Shown here piece after piece: positions 36,519-49,096 of a DNA stretch of 64,000 nucleotides. The notes under the pieces were generated by a model, which saw only the letters and a program-made list of their open reading frames with translations, had not been told where the DNA came from and did not search any database. A program made the translations under genes and the position numbers. This stretch comes from Takakia lepidozioides (Eukaryota > Streptophyta > Takakiopsida > Takakiales > Takakiaceae). The stretch is taken from contig CM060731.1 of assembly GCA_030704615.1 (NCBI GenBank), positions 88,950,756-89,014,755 on the forward strand, written 5' to 3'. The first letter of the stretch is position 1. Each line of letters begins with the position of its first letter.

Positions 36519-39500
36519 TCAACAAATAAACACCCGATTTTCAGGCACTACATTTGGGAGACTGAGATAGTTGACATCTGCGGCGACATCTCCAAACTCA
36601 TCTGCGAAATCATATCAGCAGGTGTAAAATGGTGAGTGCAGTCCCATGGAAGACAAAAAAATTAAAAAAAATGTGGACTATTGCCGAACCAAGTGTAAAT
36701 TAGGTGTCACTTGACCCGGAAGGGCTACTGCCTTCCCATGGGAAGGTGGACACCCTTATGACATCTAACACACTTACATGGTTTTGAACCCACAACCACT
36801 ACTGAAATGGTACCCACTCGGCTATCTCTTGGATGTCCCCCATGGAGACAAATATGAGACTAAGAACCCCAATACATCTGCCCCTCTTTCCTGCTAAACA
36901 TGAAATACAAGTTCATGCTTTTGACTGTCATTTTTGTCTAGATTGCAAGAACCCAGCAGCTTGAGAAGTGACTTAATTCTGCATTAAAACCAAACCAGGC
37001 AAATATGCGCAGGGGCTCAAATGTACCTTCTGATATAGTGCGTACAACATCGAGGTAGTCAGGAACGAGCTCACGATAAATCACTCCACCCTCTTTCGCA
37101 TCCAGAACAAGGAGGCCTCCTGTAATCGCCATTGTAAGGACTCTCATAAGAATCAGTTCAAAGTTGAGCTCCTAATTGACAATCGGTGCACCTAGTGTCC
37201 CACCGACAGATATTCCTACGAGGATGAGGTAAGTGCCATAGGGTCAGATGAAGAGTCTGGAGATCTTAGTGAGGAAGAGAGTGAGTCAGAGGATGAAGGC
37301 CCTCCTGTCACAGGTACCCATAAGGTTCTCACCACGTTCACATTACCTGACCAGTCTATCAAAAGATGGAAATTAACTCTAGAGGCGTCAGTGAAGTCCC
37401 TAGGACCTGGTCTGTGTTATGGTGCCAACCCCATGAGAGTTGAGTCAGTACTCCTAACCATCACAGAGAAAGACCCCACAATGTCCTCTGAGGGAGAGGG
37501 AGCAATGGTGGCTGGCTATGACACCCCTAAGGGCACACTTCCCCCAGGACACTAACCCTTCCAGAGCTGCTTCAGCCCACCGGGTTATGTGAGACTCATC
37601 TCCAAATTGCCAAAGACCGTGTGCAGTCCCCAAATTGGTGTGTTTAATGGACAGCTTGGAGTAGACATCATGCTACAAACACAAAGTTACTTCCAGCACT
37701 GCTGCTGTAGCACCATATTTTGCCTCAGATGTGACACTGCTGTCACCGAAAGGGGAAAATTATACATCCATGAACGGAGGGGGGAAGGGGGGAGGCAAGG
37801 TAACCTACCTGAGGCAAGCCATTTGTCGGAGCATTTTCCAGTGTCAGTGCAGGTAGCAAGAGGAGCCAACCATAGAATGTTGCGCAGATCCATGCTTGCA
37901 TCATACGGCACTGGAGATCCTGCGAGAGAAAAACCTTGTAAACTCCAAAACATAATTGATTGCATGACCTCTCACCCTTACACATGATGGGAAAACCAAA
38001 CAAATAAGATGGGGGACACTAGCCTGTCAGTGATCATGTACCCCTTCAAAGACTATATATCACTGGTGCAGAATCTTTCGGAGAAAGTGAGCTCTAAGCA
38101 AACCAGCTACAATGGATGGAAGATGTGTGAGTCCCACTACTGGAGTGAGCTCCCTTTTGTTCTGCCCAAACTGGGGGCAGGGTCTATCGCCATAAGGCTA
38201 CTGCAAACATCTCATGAGTACATTCCCTCTCTCCTATTTGACTACATTTGTCACACCGATTTCTAGCAGAGGGCCAAGGCAGCAGGGCTGGAATCAAGCT
38301 CATACTTTCTAGTACAAAGCCCATCCAGTGTGTATGTAAATGATACTCAATTCCCATAGCCAGGTTGTTCTTGGTTGGGTATTATGAAACTGTGGTTGAG
38401 TCTCAATTACTCTGGTGGTCTGAAACCCACATTCAGCTCTTGGAGGAATTTCATGGAGAATAAACCCTCGGGTGCAGCATAGCCAACATTCCTGGGAATA
38501 GTCATTGAATCAACCTATTTCTGGCCTCTGTCTAAGAGTGCCACTGGCAGTGCATCCACAGCTATATCTGTCACATCGGTTTCCAGGTTAAGGGATAGAG
38601 CAGCAGGGCTGGAATCCATGTCATGTTTTCTAGTATGATGTCAACGCCAGCACAATCTGTAGCCCTAGATGACTGTTGGTCATTCAGCAAGTGTGGTGAA
38701 TTCGGGTGGAGTTTCATATACCCTTGTGGGCTGAAATCCCACAGCCAGCTCCGGGAAGGACGGTATGTAGCACAGATTATGCCCTTGGGGGTACATAATA
38801 TTCCACATTCAAAGGGAATAGTCCGTGATTACGTTCTCTTCTCTCTGCCAAATAGGCATCGTTGGCTGTAAGAAAGCTCTAGCATTCCATTCGGAGAGCC
38901 TCCAACCAGGAGTCCATATATCCTCCGCTTAATGTGTATGACAATCAGTTTCAATTACAAACTTCACACCTCAAAAGACCGTCTCTGCACACCAGTCATC
39001 TTATGCTGAGGAAATGTGCACTGATATGGAGGAGATATCCCAAGCTATCTAAAAGGTGGAACTTGGAAGACTGCTTACCCTTCTGGCAATATCCCAAGTT
39101 CACAGGGAAGATCTTATCGTCAAAGGCTGGATACTCCCGAGCATGAAACCTGAATACACGAGTGGCACATACCAATGTGAGACCATGACATGTACTACAA
39201 ACAGGCTTGTTTGGCAGATATGTGGAGTCAGTCAGAGCTCCCACCTACTAATAGAACGTACTCATAAGACGTTTGCTGTAGCCTTGTTAATTCCAGTCTT
39301 ACTAGGCTGAAATTGTTATTTAATGATCTCATTTTGAAGCTGAGCTTGGTATTGATTGATGAACTAATTAGTGAGAAAATGTGTGAGGAGAGGGTGGTTT
39401 CCTGGGAACCCACATAGTTTCGTATACACAAAGCATTGTAGTGACAAAGTAGAGAACCCATCAAGGTTAGGCCCTTAGTATACTCACTACAGGTCCAAAA

Positions 39501-41446
39501 GGGATTCTTCTAACATGATGATAGATGCAAGGATATAGAGATGCCTATATGGGAGAGCTGTGGAAGACACTGCAACATTTGCTTCATAGATTCTAGAGAA
39601 CCGAAGATGGACTTGCAACTACAGTTAAATATAGGACAAATGGTTGATTGGAGCCTATAAGTGATACTTAGTACCCACAGAAACAACTATTAAGGTATTT
39701 CTCTACCAGAATGAAGGGCTTAAATAAGGATGGCACTCACAGAATGCCAAGCCTGCGACTGTCGTAGCTATTGAAGATGTGGCCATGAAAAAGGTCAAAA
39801 CGGCTGAGTGACACATTGAAACCCACTGACGGTGCAAGCACAGCTATAGCGTGGAATAGGAAAGCCATATAAGATGTGATCTCCTGAATCAACAGAGAAA
39901 ACATTAGGAATGAATGCAGCATCTGGCAATAATTCCAACATGCTTATTGGTCTACATATGTGCAATCAATAAGATGATGTTTCTGCTCCCTCTGAGAAAT
40001 GAAAAGGATTGAAGAAGTTGAAGGCATGAAATCAACCTAACTAAGGAAAAGATCACATATGAAATTATGCGTGAAGAGAAATTCAAAAGAGAAAATCACT
40101 CTACTTTGTTCTGAAAGCGCTGCCCGTACTCATACTTTGCCAGCTGACATTTCTCGGCAAATGAACCCTCCACATTGGGTACCTGTCACATAAAACGTGA
40201 TCGGAATATCATTCTTTCTGCCTGAGAGATCAAGCTTCGGGCGGGTCCTCTGCTAGAGGGGAGGCACAATCACCACAGGCCCCCAAGCTTAACTTAGCTG
40301 TGGTTACCACTCTTTTGAGCCTATGTATTGGAAAACATTCATGAGAATGATTCCATAAATGCTACAGCGTCTCCAGTCTTAGGTTTAAAGTCACAAAGTA
40401 ACAAAACCTTCTAAGATAATTATGACAGCAGAAGAAGAATACCTCAATGCCATTCACAGTTTTGATCTGTAAAGGCTACTCCATTAGTTAGAATGTGGGC
40501 AGTAAGTACCTCTTACAGTGTGAAATAGGCATTTCCATGGAACAAACTCCAAAAGATCAACATGGTCGCAGCATTGTGGCTATGAACCCTAAAACCACTA
40601 CACAAAGGGATAGAAGAGATACACCAGCTTAAGAAATACCCTGAATCATATCGTGTCACGCTGTCACTTGTTTCCTATATCGTTTGCGCAGAGCGCCACA
40701 ATGTAGCTGTGCACAAGTTTCTGCGGCTGATTCCATTTTCATTGTCGAAATGCCTCCATTTGGTTGGATGTCAACCGATGGAACGGGACCAAACAGGGCG
40801 CAACGAAACATGTTGAGATGATAAGAGCACCAACCTGATATTTGGTAGGATTTAGAGCGCTCAAAAGCACCGATGGATCTCCTCCAAATTCGACTGTCCT
40901 CTTCGCCAAATCAAGCACTGACGAAGGGGGCCATTGAATCAATCTCTCCAGCACGTCACGAGATTCATGAGCCAAACCTACTCCATCATTTGATTGACTA
41001 GCAACGAAATTTTCATTGAACCGAACCAAGTCTTCGTAAGACCCCTGCCTCAGAGAACTTCCCGTTTTCCTTTGCACGTTTTGAAACCTTTCCGCCAAGC
41101 TCACCGAAACTTGCTGCAAATGTATGGGTGGGTTTGGGGCAAGAGGCCGAATGCAAGCCAACAGCTCTTTCGCTCGAGAGACAGAGACATTGGCAGCCCT
41201 ATTTTTCCCAGAGAACAATGACATCACCTCTTCTGCGCAGACTATGGCACTATTCCCAGTCACTGGCTCCAAGCTCAAGGAGTCCAGTTGCTCTGCCCCC
41301 CGAGATGTCTCCCACTGACTACCAAGCTTGGTTCCCTTCCCGGCGACGAGAATCCCATTCTTGAGACCACGGGAAACATGGACATGCAGAAAAGAATATG
41401 GGAGAGAGAGCACCCACATCATAAGGATCAGTTTAGGTCGAGACAT
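36519..41446 (-). CDS. Conserved plant secretory-pathway protein, 7 exons, 396 aa
   Basis: Exons 41446-40835, 40182-40105, 39883-39741, 39149-39079, 37919-37809, 37119-37027 and 36601-36519, GT-AG throughout, join in frame. Residues 1-25 form a signal peptide or anchor (LILMMWVLSLPYSFLHVHV). Conserved blocks are SALNPTKYQVPNVEGS, CQLAKYEYGQRFQN, NVSLSRFDLFHGHIF, FHAREYPAFD, FPVNLGYCQKG, MDLRNILWLAPL, GLLVLDAKEGGVIYRELVPD and DVNYL. The order resembles an uncharacterised plant family that I recall as Arabidopsis At3g28720 and its paralogue At5g58100 (SPOT1, pollen exine); this link is from memory and needs a search. Role: lumenal or membrane protein of the secretory pathway (inference). Introns 4 and 5 are swollen by repeats. 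There is no internal stop, so it is probably functional. Confidence 0.75.
36658..36838 (-). mobile_element. SINE (CCTTCC/GGAAGG family), fullest copy
   Basis: Flanked by a near-perfect duplication CCCATGGAAGACAAA / CCCATGGAGACAAA (36643-36657 and 36839-36852). On minus it starts GACATCCAAGAGATAGCC. It has an excellent A box TAGCCGAGTGGG (complement of 36813-36824) and B box GGTTCAAAACC (complement of 36780-36790), then the family core and a T-rich 3' end. This copy shows that the family is tRNA-derived. It lies just beyond the last exon of the neighbouring gene, in the same orientation. Confidence 0.8.
37192..37555 (+). pseudogene. Open frame without ATG start in intron 5, origin unknown
   Basis: About 120 codons are open from TGT (37192) to TAA (37553-37555), antisense to the host gene. 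The start is acidic (SDEESGDLSEEESESEDEG), followed by a globular-looking stretch (SIKRWKLTLEASVKSLG, then GANPMRVESVLLTITEKDP). There is no early ATG. It is most likely a fragment of a mobile-element protein or a captured exon. I do not recognise the family. Confidence 0.3.
38149..38240 (+). repeat. Dispersed repeat family 2, copy in intron 4
   Basis: Contains GTTCTGCCCAAACTGGG, GGGTCTATCGCC, TAAGGCTACTGCAAAC and TCTCATGAGTACATTCCCTC, matching the copies in TIC100 introns. The left flank GTCCCACTACTGGAGTGAG matches the complement near 30030-30050. Confidence 0.5.
38255..38830. repeat. Diverged tandem duplication, two units of about 255 bp
   Basis: Units at about 38255-38510 and 38573-38825 share, in order, TCACA(C/T)CG(A/G)TTTC, GCAGCAGGGCTGGAATC, TTTCTAGTA, a TCTGGTGG/CTTGTGGG-type block, GAAA(C/T)CCCACA, CAGCTC and GGGAATAGTC. 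They are strongly diverged and lie within intron 4 of the secretory-pathway gene. Confidence 0.45.
39250..39295 (-). repeat. Dispersed repeat family 2, short copy in intron 3/4 region
   Basis: Carries the complement of AACAAGGCTACAGCAAACG and TCTTATGAGTACGTTC. It is truncated on the G-rich side. Confidence 0.4.
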
Positions 41447-42040
41447 TGCCTTCCCCGTCGTTTGTATTGGTGTGTATTGGTGTTAGCAACATGCATCTCT
41501 AGCACATATGTTGGTCTGCTTCCAGTATTTAGCAATGCAACAGAGATCCCTTACCTCCATTCCTCTTTCATTGTCCCCATCACTCTGTGTCAGAAACAGC
41601 TTCCTAATGCCATCCCAAAAGCTCGTCTCTAGTATGTTGCAGAATATGGTACACTGTTGAAGCACTGTGTAGCTCGCTCACTGGAGCTGATACTACGCTC
41701 TTATCTCCATGGTGATGAACAAGAAGAGTTTCGAAAGGCACAGAAATTTTATGTGAGTAGCTGAAATGTTTGAGGCAAAAGCCGCTAACTGTTGCTTAAA
41801 GCAAGCAAATAGACCACCCATAAACGATACACAAAGGCATCAAAGGCGCCAATCGGGAAAACGCCTCTCCCTTTAGGACGTGCGATGTGGTTGAAGCCTA
41901 GTCTCTCTTTCCCTTGCTCTTTTTCTTTCTTTTTTTCTTTAAATGAGAAAAATGAACACTTTGTCATCTTCAGGGACAAATAAAATATACATAATGAATT
42001 TTATTTTTATTTATTTTTAATTCAAAGGGGAGGGAGCGTA
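41447..42040. other. 5' flank of secretory-pathway gene
   Basis: Should contain the leader and promoter of the minus-strand gene starting at 41446. There is no obvious TATA box in a fixed position. The right end is T-rich (41925-42030). No gene is seen. Confidence 0.3.
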
Positions 42041-42045
42041 TTAAG

Positions 42046-42414
42046 TGTTAGAAATCAACTCCTGACCAAGTTACTACTACCTAGAGTTACTGTAATGACA
42101 AGTCAGGCTTCCATAATAGGAGTGCTGACAAGTCACAATTAACAATAGAGATAAGCCTCGGTTAGCTAAAAGATAGCTAAAGTTAGCTTCAGTTATTAGT
42201 GACTCAAGTCATTGTACCAGAATAGCAGGTGGAGATAACTTAAGTAAAAGCATGGAGTTTTGCTATAGTTATCTCAGCTATTTCTGGATTAGACTTTGAG
42301 TATAAATAGGGAGAGCTCGGAAGGTGGACACAGCTTGTTGTGGTCTTATGGATGGGTGGAGAGTTCTCCGTAATCAGTTCATCTTTTACCTCTATTCTCT
42401 GTCAAATTCCAACA
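42046..42414 (+). mobile_element. Solo LTR with perfect target duplication
   Basis: A 369-bp sequence begins TGTTAGAAATC and ends ATTCCAACA, with a perfect 5-bp duplication TTAAG on both sides (42041-42045 and 42415-42419). A TATA box (TATAAATAGG, 42301-42310) lies about 110 bp before the end, as in a U3/R boundary. No primer site or polypurine tract adjoins it, so this is a solo LTR left by recombination between two LTRs. The + strand assignment follows the TATA box. Confidence 0.85.
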
Positions 42415-42419
42415 TTAAG

Positions 42420-43430
42420 GAAGGTGACCTGGAAAAATTAACCAGGACAGAAGGCCATAAGGCTTACATCTTTTGAAGGATTGGGTAATACCCTTACCAG
42501 CCACCATGGGCAAGCTTAACCACCTAGTTCTAAGCAACTAGCACCTGAAGCCCTGATAGAACCAGGAAGCTTTGCTTTAGGATATATCTCCAAATTAGAA
42601 AGGGGGGAGGCCCAAGAAGGGCCATGCCTGCAACCAGAAAGTATTAATCTAATGAAGGCCATAAACAATAGAACCCAAGAGGGGAGAAACAAAGCCAAAT
42701 AGGTACAGCCAACAGGATGTTGGACAATCTGTTTGGACCTGGAATGAAGCCAGATAGCAGCCCCTTGGTGAAGCTACTAATCTAAACTGCTAAACGGGAT
42801 TTTGCCAGTAAGCAGAGCCAAGGTGATGCTGCCATACGGACTGCATTGGGGAACAAACAAAAAATCCATGCAGCACCCCAACAAGCGAGGAGGGCGACCT
42901 ACCAGCCAATCTAAAAGAGAGAATAGGAACTAGAACAAGAAAGAACTTGAGCCAGAGCAGCCCAAGGATCAGCCTCAAAACAGATACCAAGTCCACCAAT
43001 GAGGATAAATCCCAAAGAACGCAGTCTGAAAAATCCTGGTAAGGTATTGCCCCATCCTTGATCAGAATTCCAAGTGTGCCCTCACAGCAGAAACATGGCC
43101 CTTGCAGTGACGCCCACGCCAGCGGGCGTGAGCAAAAAGACATATTTTAAATATTCCAAAAGATTTTGGAAAATATGTGTTTGCGAAACCAAAATGCACT
43201 CACGAGGTAAGAAATACGAAACTATCTGAAAACGGTACTCATGCGAAAAAAATCATGAAATTACTCGTCCAAAGCTTAACTCGCGTGAACACAAAGATCC
43301 ACAAATATATCTACCGAAACTCAAAGATCAGCGCACGTAAACAATGTGGCATTTGGTAACATTATGTGTAGAACATCCCCAAGAACCACCCAACAAACGG
43401 GTTTCACCAGCGAAATATAAACGATTTTTG
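42420..43430. other. Intergenic, no gene seen
   Basis: Only short open frames without recognisable motifs. A polypurine-like AGGGGGGAGG occurs at about 42600-42609 but without an adjacent LTR boundary that I can support. Confidence 0.3.
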
Positions 43431-43510
43431 GCCAACGAAACTTGTATTTTCGCCAACAAAACTTGGATTTTCAACGAAGCTTGGGTTTCGCCAACGAAAC
43501 TTGGGGGTTT
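43431..43510. repeat. Short minisatellite (CCAACGAAACTTG)
   Basis: About four imperfect units of about 21 bp share GCCAACGAAACTTG or GCCAACAAAACTTGGATTTTC. No gene context. Confidence 0.5.
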
Positions 43511-43759
43511 GGTTTTGGTTTTTGTTCTTTTCTTAGGGTTCCTCCCTTTCAAGCTATGACACACACTAGAAGAAAAGGTCACTGACACACAAGCACATTA
43601 ACAAGAAAGTTGTAGGCCTTCGAATCCATCTTGTAGCGACCCCCCTGAAGGCGTTGATCGCACCCCAAAAATATTTTGCAAAAATACTCTATATTTATAC
43701 CATGATGACCTTATTAATGCAGAAAGACCCTACACATGTCCGTCTATTATATGTACATA

Positions 43760-45400
43760 TCACCCCAATAACCGCGGATCCTGCTCACGTGGCGATTTTT
43801 TTGTGCTCACGCGGGGGTAGCAAATCCACTCGAGTGGGGTCGGCGAGAACGACATCCGCAAGGGTAATTTACTATGCAAACCATCTCTAGATAGAACAAT
43901 GTGGACACGTCGACGTGTAGAGTGGGACATGAGCGTGGGCCGTAGATAAGGTTGCTCACGCAATACATGATACCCAGGCTCTCGAGCGACAGATGTCACC
44001 GCGTCGCAAACCACATCATGAGACACGGTGCGCTCGTCACCGCATGGACAGTGGAGGAGGTGGATGACAAGGTCATTGATGGGCTGACGACAGACGCACC
44101 GCTGAAGGCCCAATGCCGAAGGATGCAGCAAACCAAGTCGAAGGCGGAGCGCAGTAAAATAGAGGATGAGAGGCGGAAAGGTGCGATAGTAGGTCGTGCT
44201 GCCAACCACGCACCTGCTCCAGGACCTGCGCATGACAGAAGTCGGGCCCGATGCAAATCAGAAAGAAGCACTTTGAGGGCATGCCGAAAAAGGGATGACG
44301 GTGCACGTGTCCGGAAATGGTCTCCTGAAGATGATCGAGGCCTTGAGCAACCAGCTGCTCAAATGGTGGGAGACATGCTCGCGCAGGTGTCGGAAGAAGA
44401 TCCCGTGTAGAGCGGAGATGCTGCTGGAAGGGTAAATTGCCACTGTCGAAGCACAATGGCGTCCATAAGGATGGGGCGATGGTCGTAGAGAAATCGTGAA
44501 GTGAGGGCTAGCGCAATCAACGCCCAACTGCCAAGGAAGGCCGACAGGGCTGTAGTGACGGAGACAAAAGACCCACACCACTGGAAAAGATGGGCAAGAT
44601 GGCTTGCTGCCGTGGCAAAAGTCCCTGGGCACCCTCCATAGCTCCTAGTCCTAGAAATCTCCCAAAAGTAGTCATCGTGGTAGAATCAAACCCAGATAAG
44701 AGGTGCAGGAAATATGGACTAGATGGAACAGTGCGCAAGAGATAGGAGGGACGATGAAAGAGGCATTTGGTCAAGATTCCGTATGTTACCTGCACATCTC
44801 CGAGTCTAGGAAGGAGATCGGCGTGGGTGGCATCCTAGTGAAGTGCATCCTCCAAGCAGGACGAAGGTGGTGCGCCTAAAGGGGACACCCAAGATTTTGA
44901 TGCCATTGACCGGAGCAATGAAGTGAGCGGAAGTGATGAAATCAACAAGCAGACCAGACAGAGATCACACCGACGGGGTCGTCAATGCAGGCTATAGAAC
45001 TGAAGAAGATGGCGCACGAAGAGGCTCATGACCAAGAGAAGTTGGGACGCCTTGGAGCCGTTGCCGAGAATGGGATGGAGAACCCGGGGGAGAAGTGACC
45101 GGCATGGGACCTCGGACCCTACCGAGAGGTGCAGTGGGGAAGGGCCCTCAACAGACACGGTGTAAGTTCTTCGGTCGGTGTGGTGCCAGTGGAAGAACCT
45201 AGAATCCGCTATAGAGAAAATTGTTGTGGAGAAGACGAATCTTCTTGAACTTGTCTACAGCTTGGCCTCTGGTGGTGCGTATCACGAATATGTGATATGG
45301 GGGTAGGAATACTCTGGCCCTAGGGCCTTCTAACAAGAGCAATCGCGACCGTGTCTGGAACACCTCTCGTTGCTCTGGGGAGCCAACTGGCACAGATTGT
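43760..45400 (-). pseudogene. 5'-truncated, frameshifted non-LTR reverse transcriptase
   Basis: Minus-strand blocks in order from right to left: VTYGILTKCLFHRPSYLLRT and FGRFLGLG (44.8-44.65 kb), GVGLLSPSL and ALTSRFLYDHRPI (44.6-44.4 kb), ARLLSCAGPGAGAWLAA (about 44.25 kb), ALRLRLGL, and the terminal zinc-binding motif CVCRQPINDLVIHLLHCPCG followed by HDVVCDAV (about 44.1-44.0 kb). This CxC...HxLxCxxG...HD ending is typical of a non-LTR retroelement family seen in several protist and plant genomes. Frames shift and stops occur, and no intact RT palm is left. It differs from the element at 2.1-4.9 kb. Confidence 0.65.
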
Positions 45401-46300
45401 GGAGTAGGCCGTAAGGTGGTTGTGGGAGGGGTTTTCTCGCTCGTCGAGGCTGAAGCTGGCTATCTGGACAACGTCAAGACTAAACGAGTCGAGGAACGAG
45501 CCGAACGAGGCCTCCTGACTGGTGTGGGGCCCATTGTTGCAGAACGCACAGTTGCTCCTTTCGTATGAGTTGCGCGCATGCTTGTCTTGGGCGAGCTACT
45601 GCCGTTGTTGCCACCGCCAACACTTCCACCATTTTAGCGGCGCTGCACGCCTTGTCATGGTCTAGCGGTGACGCCGCTCATCGGAGTGGCGTGGGTGCCG
45701 TGGAGGGCACCCTCATGGCGGTGACCCTCGCCGAGCTCTCATCCACCCAGTATCTCGTTTGCAGCTGTAGAGCTGTTCCGATATTTCTAGTACAGCTCCT
45801 ACTGCTAGTGCTTGACTCCCATATGCCACTAGATCATCCAAAATAGGCTTGTACCTAGCTAAAGTATGTATAGTCCATAATAAAGACCACCCAAAAAAAC
45901 ATTACATGTAAGAAGGTAATTTCTTTGGACATTGTCAAATGAGCCCAAATAAAAAAAACACCCATAAATTACCTATAGGAAGGTAATATTCTGACCTTTA
46001 TATCTAATTCACAAAAAAAATTACCTTCCTGAGGGTTGTCCCAACTTTTGTGGAAAGCTAGATAGCTCTATCGTTCTATTTTTTGGAGCCTAGTTGCCCA
46101 AAATGAGTGAAATTAAAAAATAATAAAAATAATAAAACACTTAAAATGTCCTCATATCAAAAGCTGTTCCCACAGGTGCCACAAAATTGTTCCCACATCT
46201 CCATTTAGGTTCCCTTTTCCAAGTCGCGGAAACAAATCAGGAAAAGGGAAAGTCACATCCCAGACTTGACCTAATATTGAATGAAAATGGTGATATATTT
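45401..46300. other. Intergenic with small dyad repeats
   Basis: Three inverted motifs ATTACNT(R)...AGGTAAT occur at about 45911-45930, 45975-45993 and 46019-46030. The left part is GC-rich with one 93-codon frame on + (45565-45846) lacking any recognised feature. Confidence 0.3.
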
Positions 46301-49096
46301 CCTGATGAGATCCCTGGGATGCCCCTTGAATGAGATATTAATCATGCCATTGAATTGACGACGGATGTTATACCGGCACCATACAGACATTCACTTGCGG
46401 AAAGTGAAGAACTAGAGAGGCAATTGACTGATCTCCTTGAAAAGAGATATATCCATCCTAGTAAATTACCTTGGGGTGTTGGACCTATGATGTTTAAGAA
46501 AAAAAAAAACGGGAGTCTCAGGCTATATGTGGATTATAGATGGTTGAATAAGGTAACCATCAAGAATAAGTATCATCTACCTCGTGTTGATGATCTGTTG
46601 GACCACTTGTATAGGAGTCACGTTTTTTCAAAGCTTGATCTTCGATTTGGATATCATGATCAGATACGAATTAAGGATTCTGACATACAAAAGACCGGAT
46701 TTTGATCACATTTTGGACATTATGAATTTTCGGTGATGCCATTTGGGCTCACTAACGCTCCAGCAATATTTACACATCTGATGAATTCCTTGTTTCAGAA
46801 GTATAATTTGGGAAAGATGGTCATAGTTTATGTGGACAATATATTGATATTTTCAAAGTCTGAAGAAGAACATGATCAGCAGCATTTGCGATTGGTCTTG
46901 GATATACTGAAAGAAAATCACTTGTTTGCTGAGAAAAACAAATGTGAGTTCTTTGTTGACCATATGGATTACTTAGGGTATTGTATCTCCAAGGACAGAA
47001 TCTCAATTGATCCATGCAAGAAAGTCCAGACATCTGTTGAATGGCCTAAGCAAATGATAAGACTGAGGTAAGGAGCTTCATTAGATTTGCTAGTTTCATT
47101 CGAAAATTTGTTCTCTCATATTGCAGCTCCATTGACTGACCTGCTTAAGAATTCAAGTCCTGGAAACTTGAAAGATGTCTCGACTAAATAATGTGATATG
47201 AGCTTTTAGAAATTGTATTTGTTTTGACACATGCTCATGTACTGAAATTGTTTGATCATTTTAAAGGAACAATTGTGTTGTGTACTGATGCAAATGATCT
47301 TGCCATTGGAGCCGTGTTAATGTCAGATGGACAAGTTATTTGCCTATGAATCTCGAAAGATCAGTCCAGCAGAGAAGAACTATCCAACTCATGAAAATGA
47401 ATTGTTGGCAATAGTTCATGCTTTAAAGATATGGAGGCATTACTTGCTTCCAGTTGATTTTGTGATAGAAACTGCTCATCAGAGTTTGAAGTTTTTGACC
47501 ATGCAACCTCATTTGTGTCAAAGACACCTTCGGTGGTCAGAATTGCTTCAACAATTCCATTATGATCTGAATCACGTCAAAGGAATAGAAAATATGATTG
47601 TTGCTGATGCACTCTCTATGAGACCATTACAAATTAATGTTGTCTCATGTGTCAATAGCACTATATTTCAGGACATCAAGGGTCAGTAAGAGATCGATGG
47701 ATTTTTCAAAGAACCATTTGAGAATTTATCCGTGACCATAGGACTTCCCTTGAGAAAGAAAAATGTCGGTTATACCTTTTGAGAGATGAGGTACTGTCTT
47801 ATAATGGTCAGTTGCGTATTCCCATGCTTCCAGATCTGAGATTGCGAATAATTCATGATAATCATAGTGTTCAAATATCAGGACACCCGGGCTTCAGAAA
47901 ACGTATTGGTCAATACGGAAGCACTACTTCTGGCCGGGTATGGAAGGGAAAACAAAGATTATGTACGTAAGTGTTTCCCCTGTCAAGTTTCAAGGTAAAA
48001 AAGAGTCAGACCTCCTGGATTGTTGCAACCCCTATCTGTTCCTGGATGGAATTGGGAATCCATTAGTACGGATTTCATGGCTTTGCCCAGGAGCAGGATT
48101 GGCCATGACAACATCATGGTGGTTGTAGATAAGCTAGCCATTTGATACCTACAAGAATGAATGTTACGACATCTGATGTTGCATTCTTGTTTATGAAAAA
48201 AATATTCAAGATGCATGGTCTAACTCGCGAAGTCATTTGTGATATAGGGATTCAAAGTTTACAAGTCGTTTTTGGGCTGACTTGTTGTTCAGAAATTGGG
48301 AACCAAAGTGAGACTAAGTACAACCTTTCATCTGTAAACAGATGCCGAGACAGAAAGAACCAACTGTACAATTGAATAAATGTTAAGAATGCACATTGGC
48401 GAGAGGCAGTCATCTTGGGAACAGTATCTGTACTTGGTAGAATTTGTTTTATAACAAGCATTTTCATAGCCATTGGTATGAATCCATTTGAAGCATTGTA
48501 TGGACACAATTGTTTAGCCCCTGCTTCGCGTTACACCACCATCGAATGCGCAGAGTGTAAATGATAGAATCAAGGAGATGCACTCTGTATAAGACTTGGT
48601 GAAACGTAGCATGCATAGTGCACATGAACGAGCCAAGTTTTAATTTGCTGACAAGCATATGACTTTTGATATGATGTTATTGTAGGTTACAACTAAAAGA
48701 AGCAATTTAATACTGGATAAGTGTTACAAGTTACCACCAAGATTTTGTGGCCCATTTAAAAATCTAGAACGCCATGGTACAGTAGCCTATGAATTGGATC
48801 TGTCTCGCACGTGGAAGATTCCATGTCAGCCTTCTCAGAAAATACATGTCAGATCCGTCTCATATCTTGCTTACATTGTCTCAGGTTATGACCGATGGTT
48901 AGTTGATAGTTGAACCTGAACTTTTTTTGGAAACTCGAGTGAAGCACCTCCGCAACCGATTTTGCAGAGAATATTTGATTAAATGGTTGCACTATCCAGA
49001 GACAGAAGCTACTTAGGAAAGAGAAGATGAATTGAGGTTAAATTATCCTTCCTTTTCTGTCATTGAGGACAGTGACCTGTCTTTGGGAGGGGAGCT
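46300..49096 (+). pseudogene. Dead Ty3/gypsy chromovirus pol (RT, RNase H, integrase, chromodomain)
   Basis: [62 protein letters not shown] and YVDNILIFS (the YxDD box reads YVDN). RNase H: CTDANDLAIGAVL, SRKISPAEKNYPTHENELLAIV and HVKGIENMIVADALS. The integrase start HPGFRKRIGQY (about 47.88 kb) is recognisable, after which stops and shifts are frequent. The C-terminus at about 48905-49035 reads ETRVKHLRNRF, then EYLIKWLHYPETEA, a chromodomain. At least ten stops or shifts make it non-functional. A polypurine tract GGGAGGGGAGC (49085-49095) precedes the LTR start. There is no gag or 5' LTR that I can delimit. Confidence 0.85.

Noticed and set aside
43952-44410. 152-codon plus-strand frame
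   Set aside because: It is the antisense shadow of the retroelement C-terminal motif on minus.
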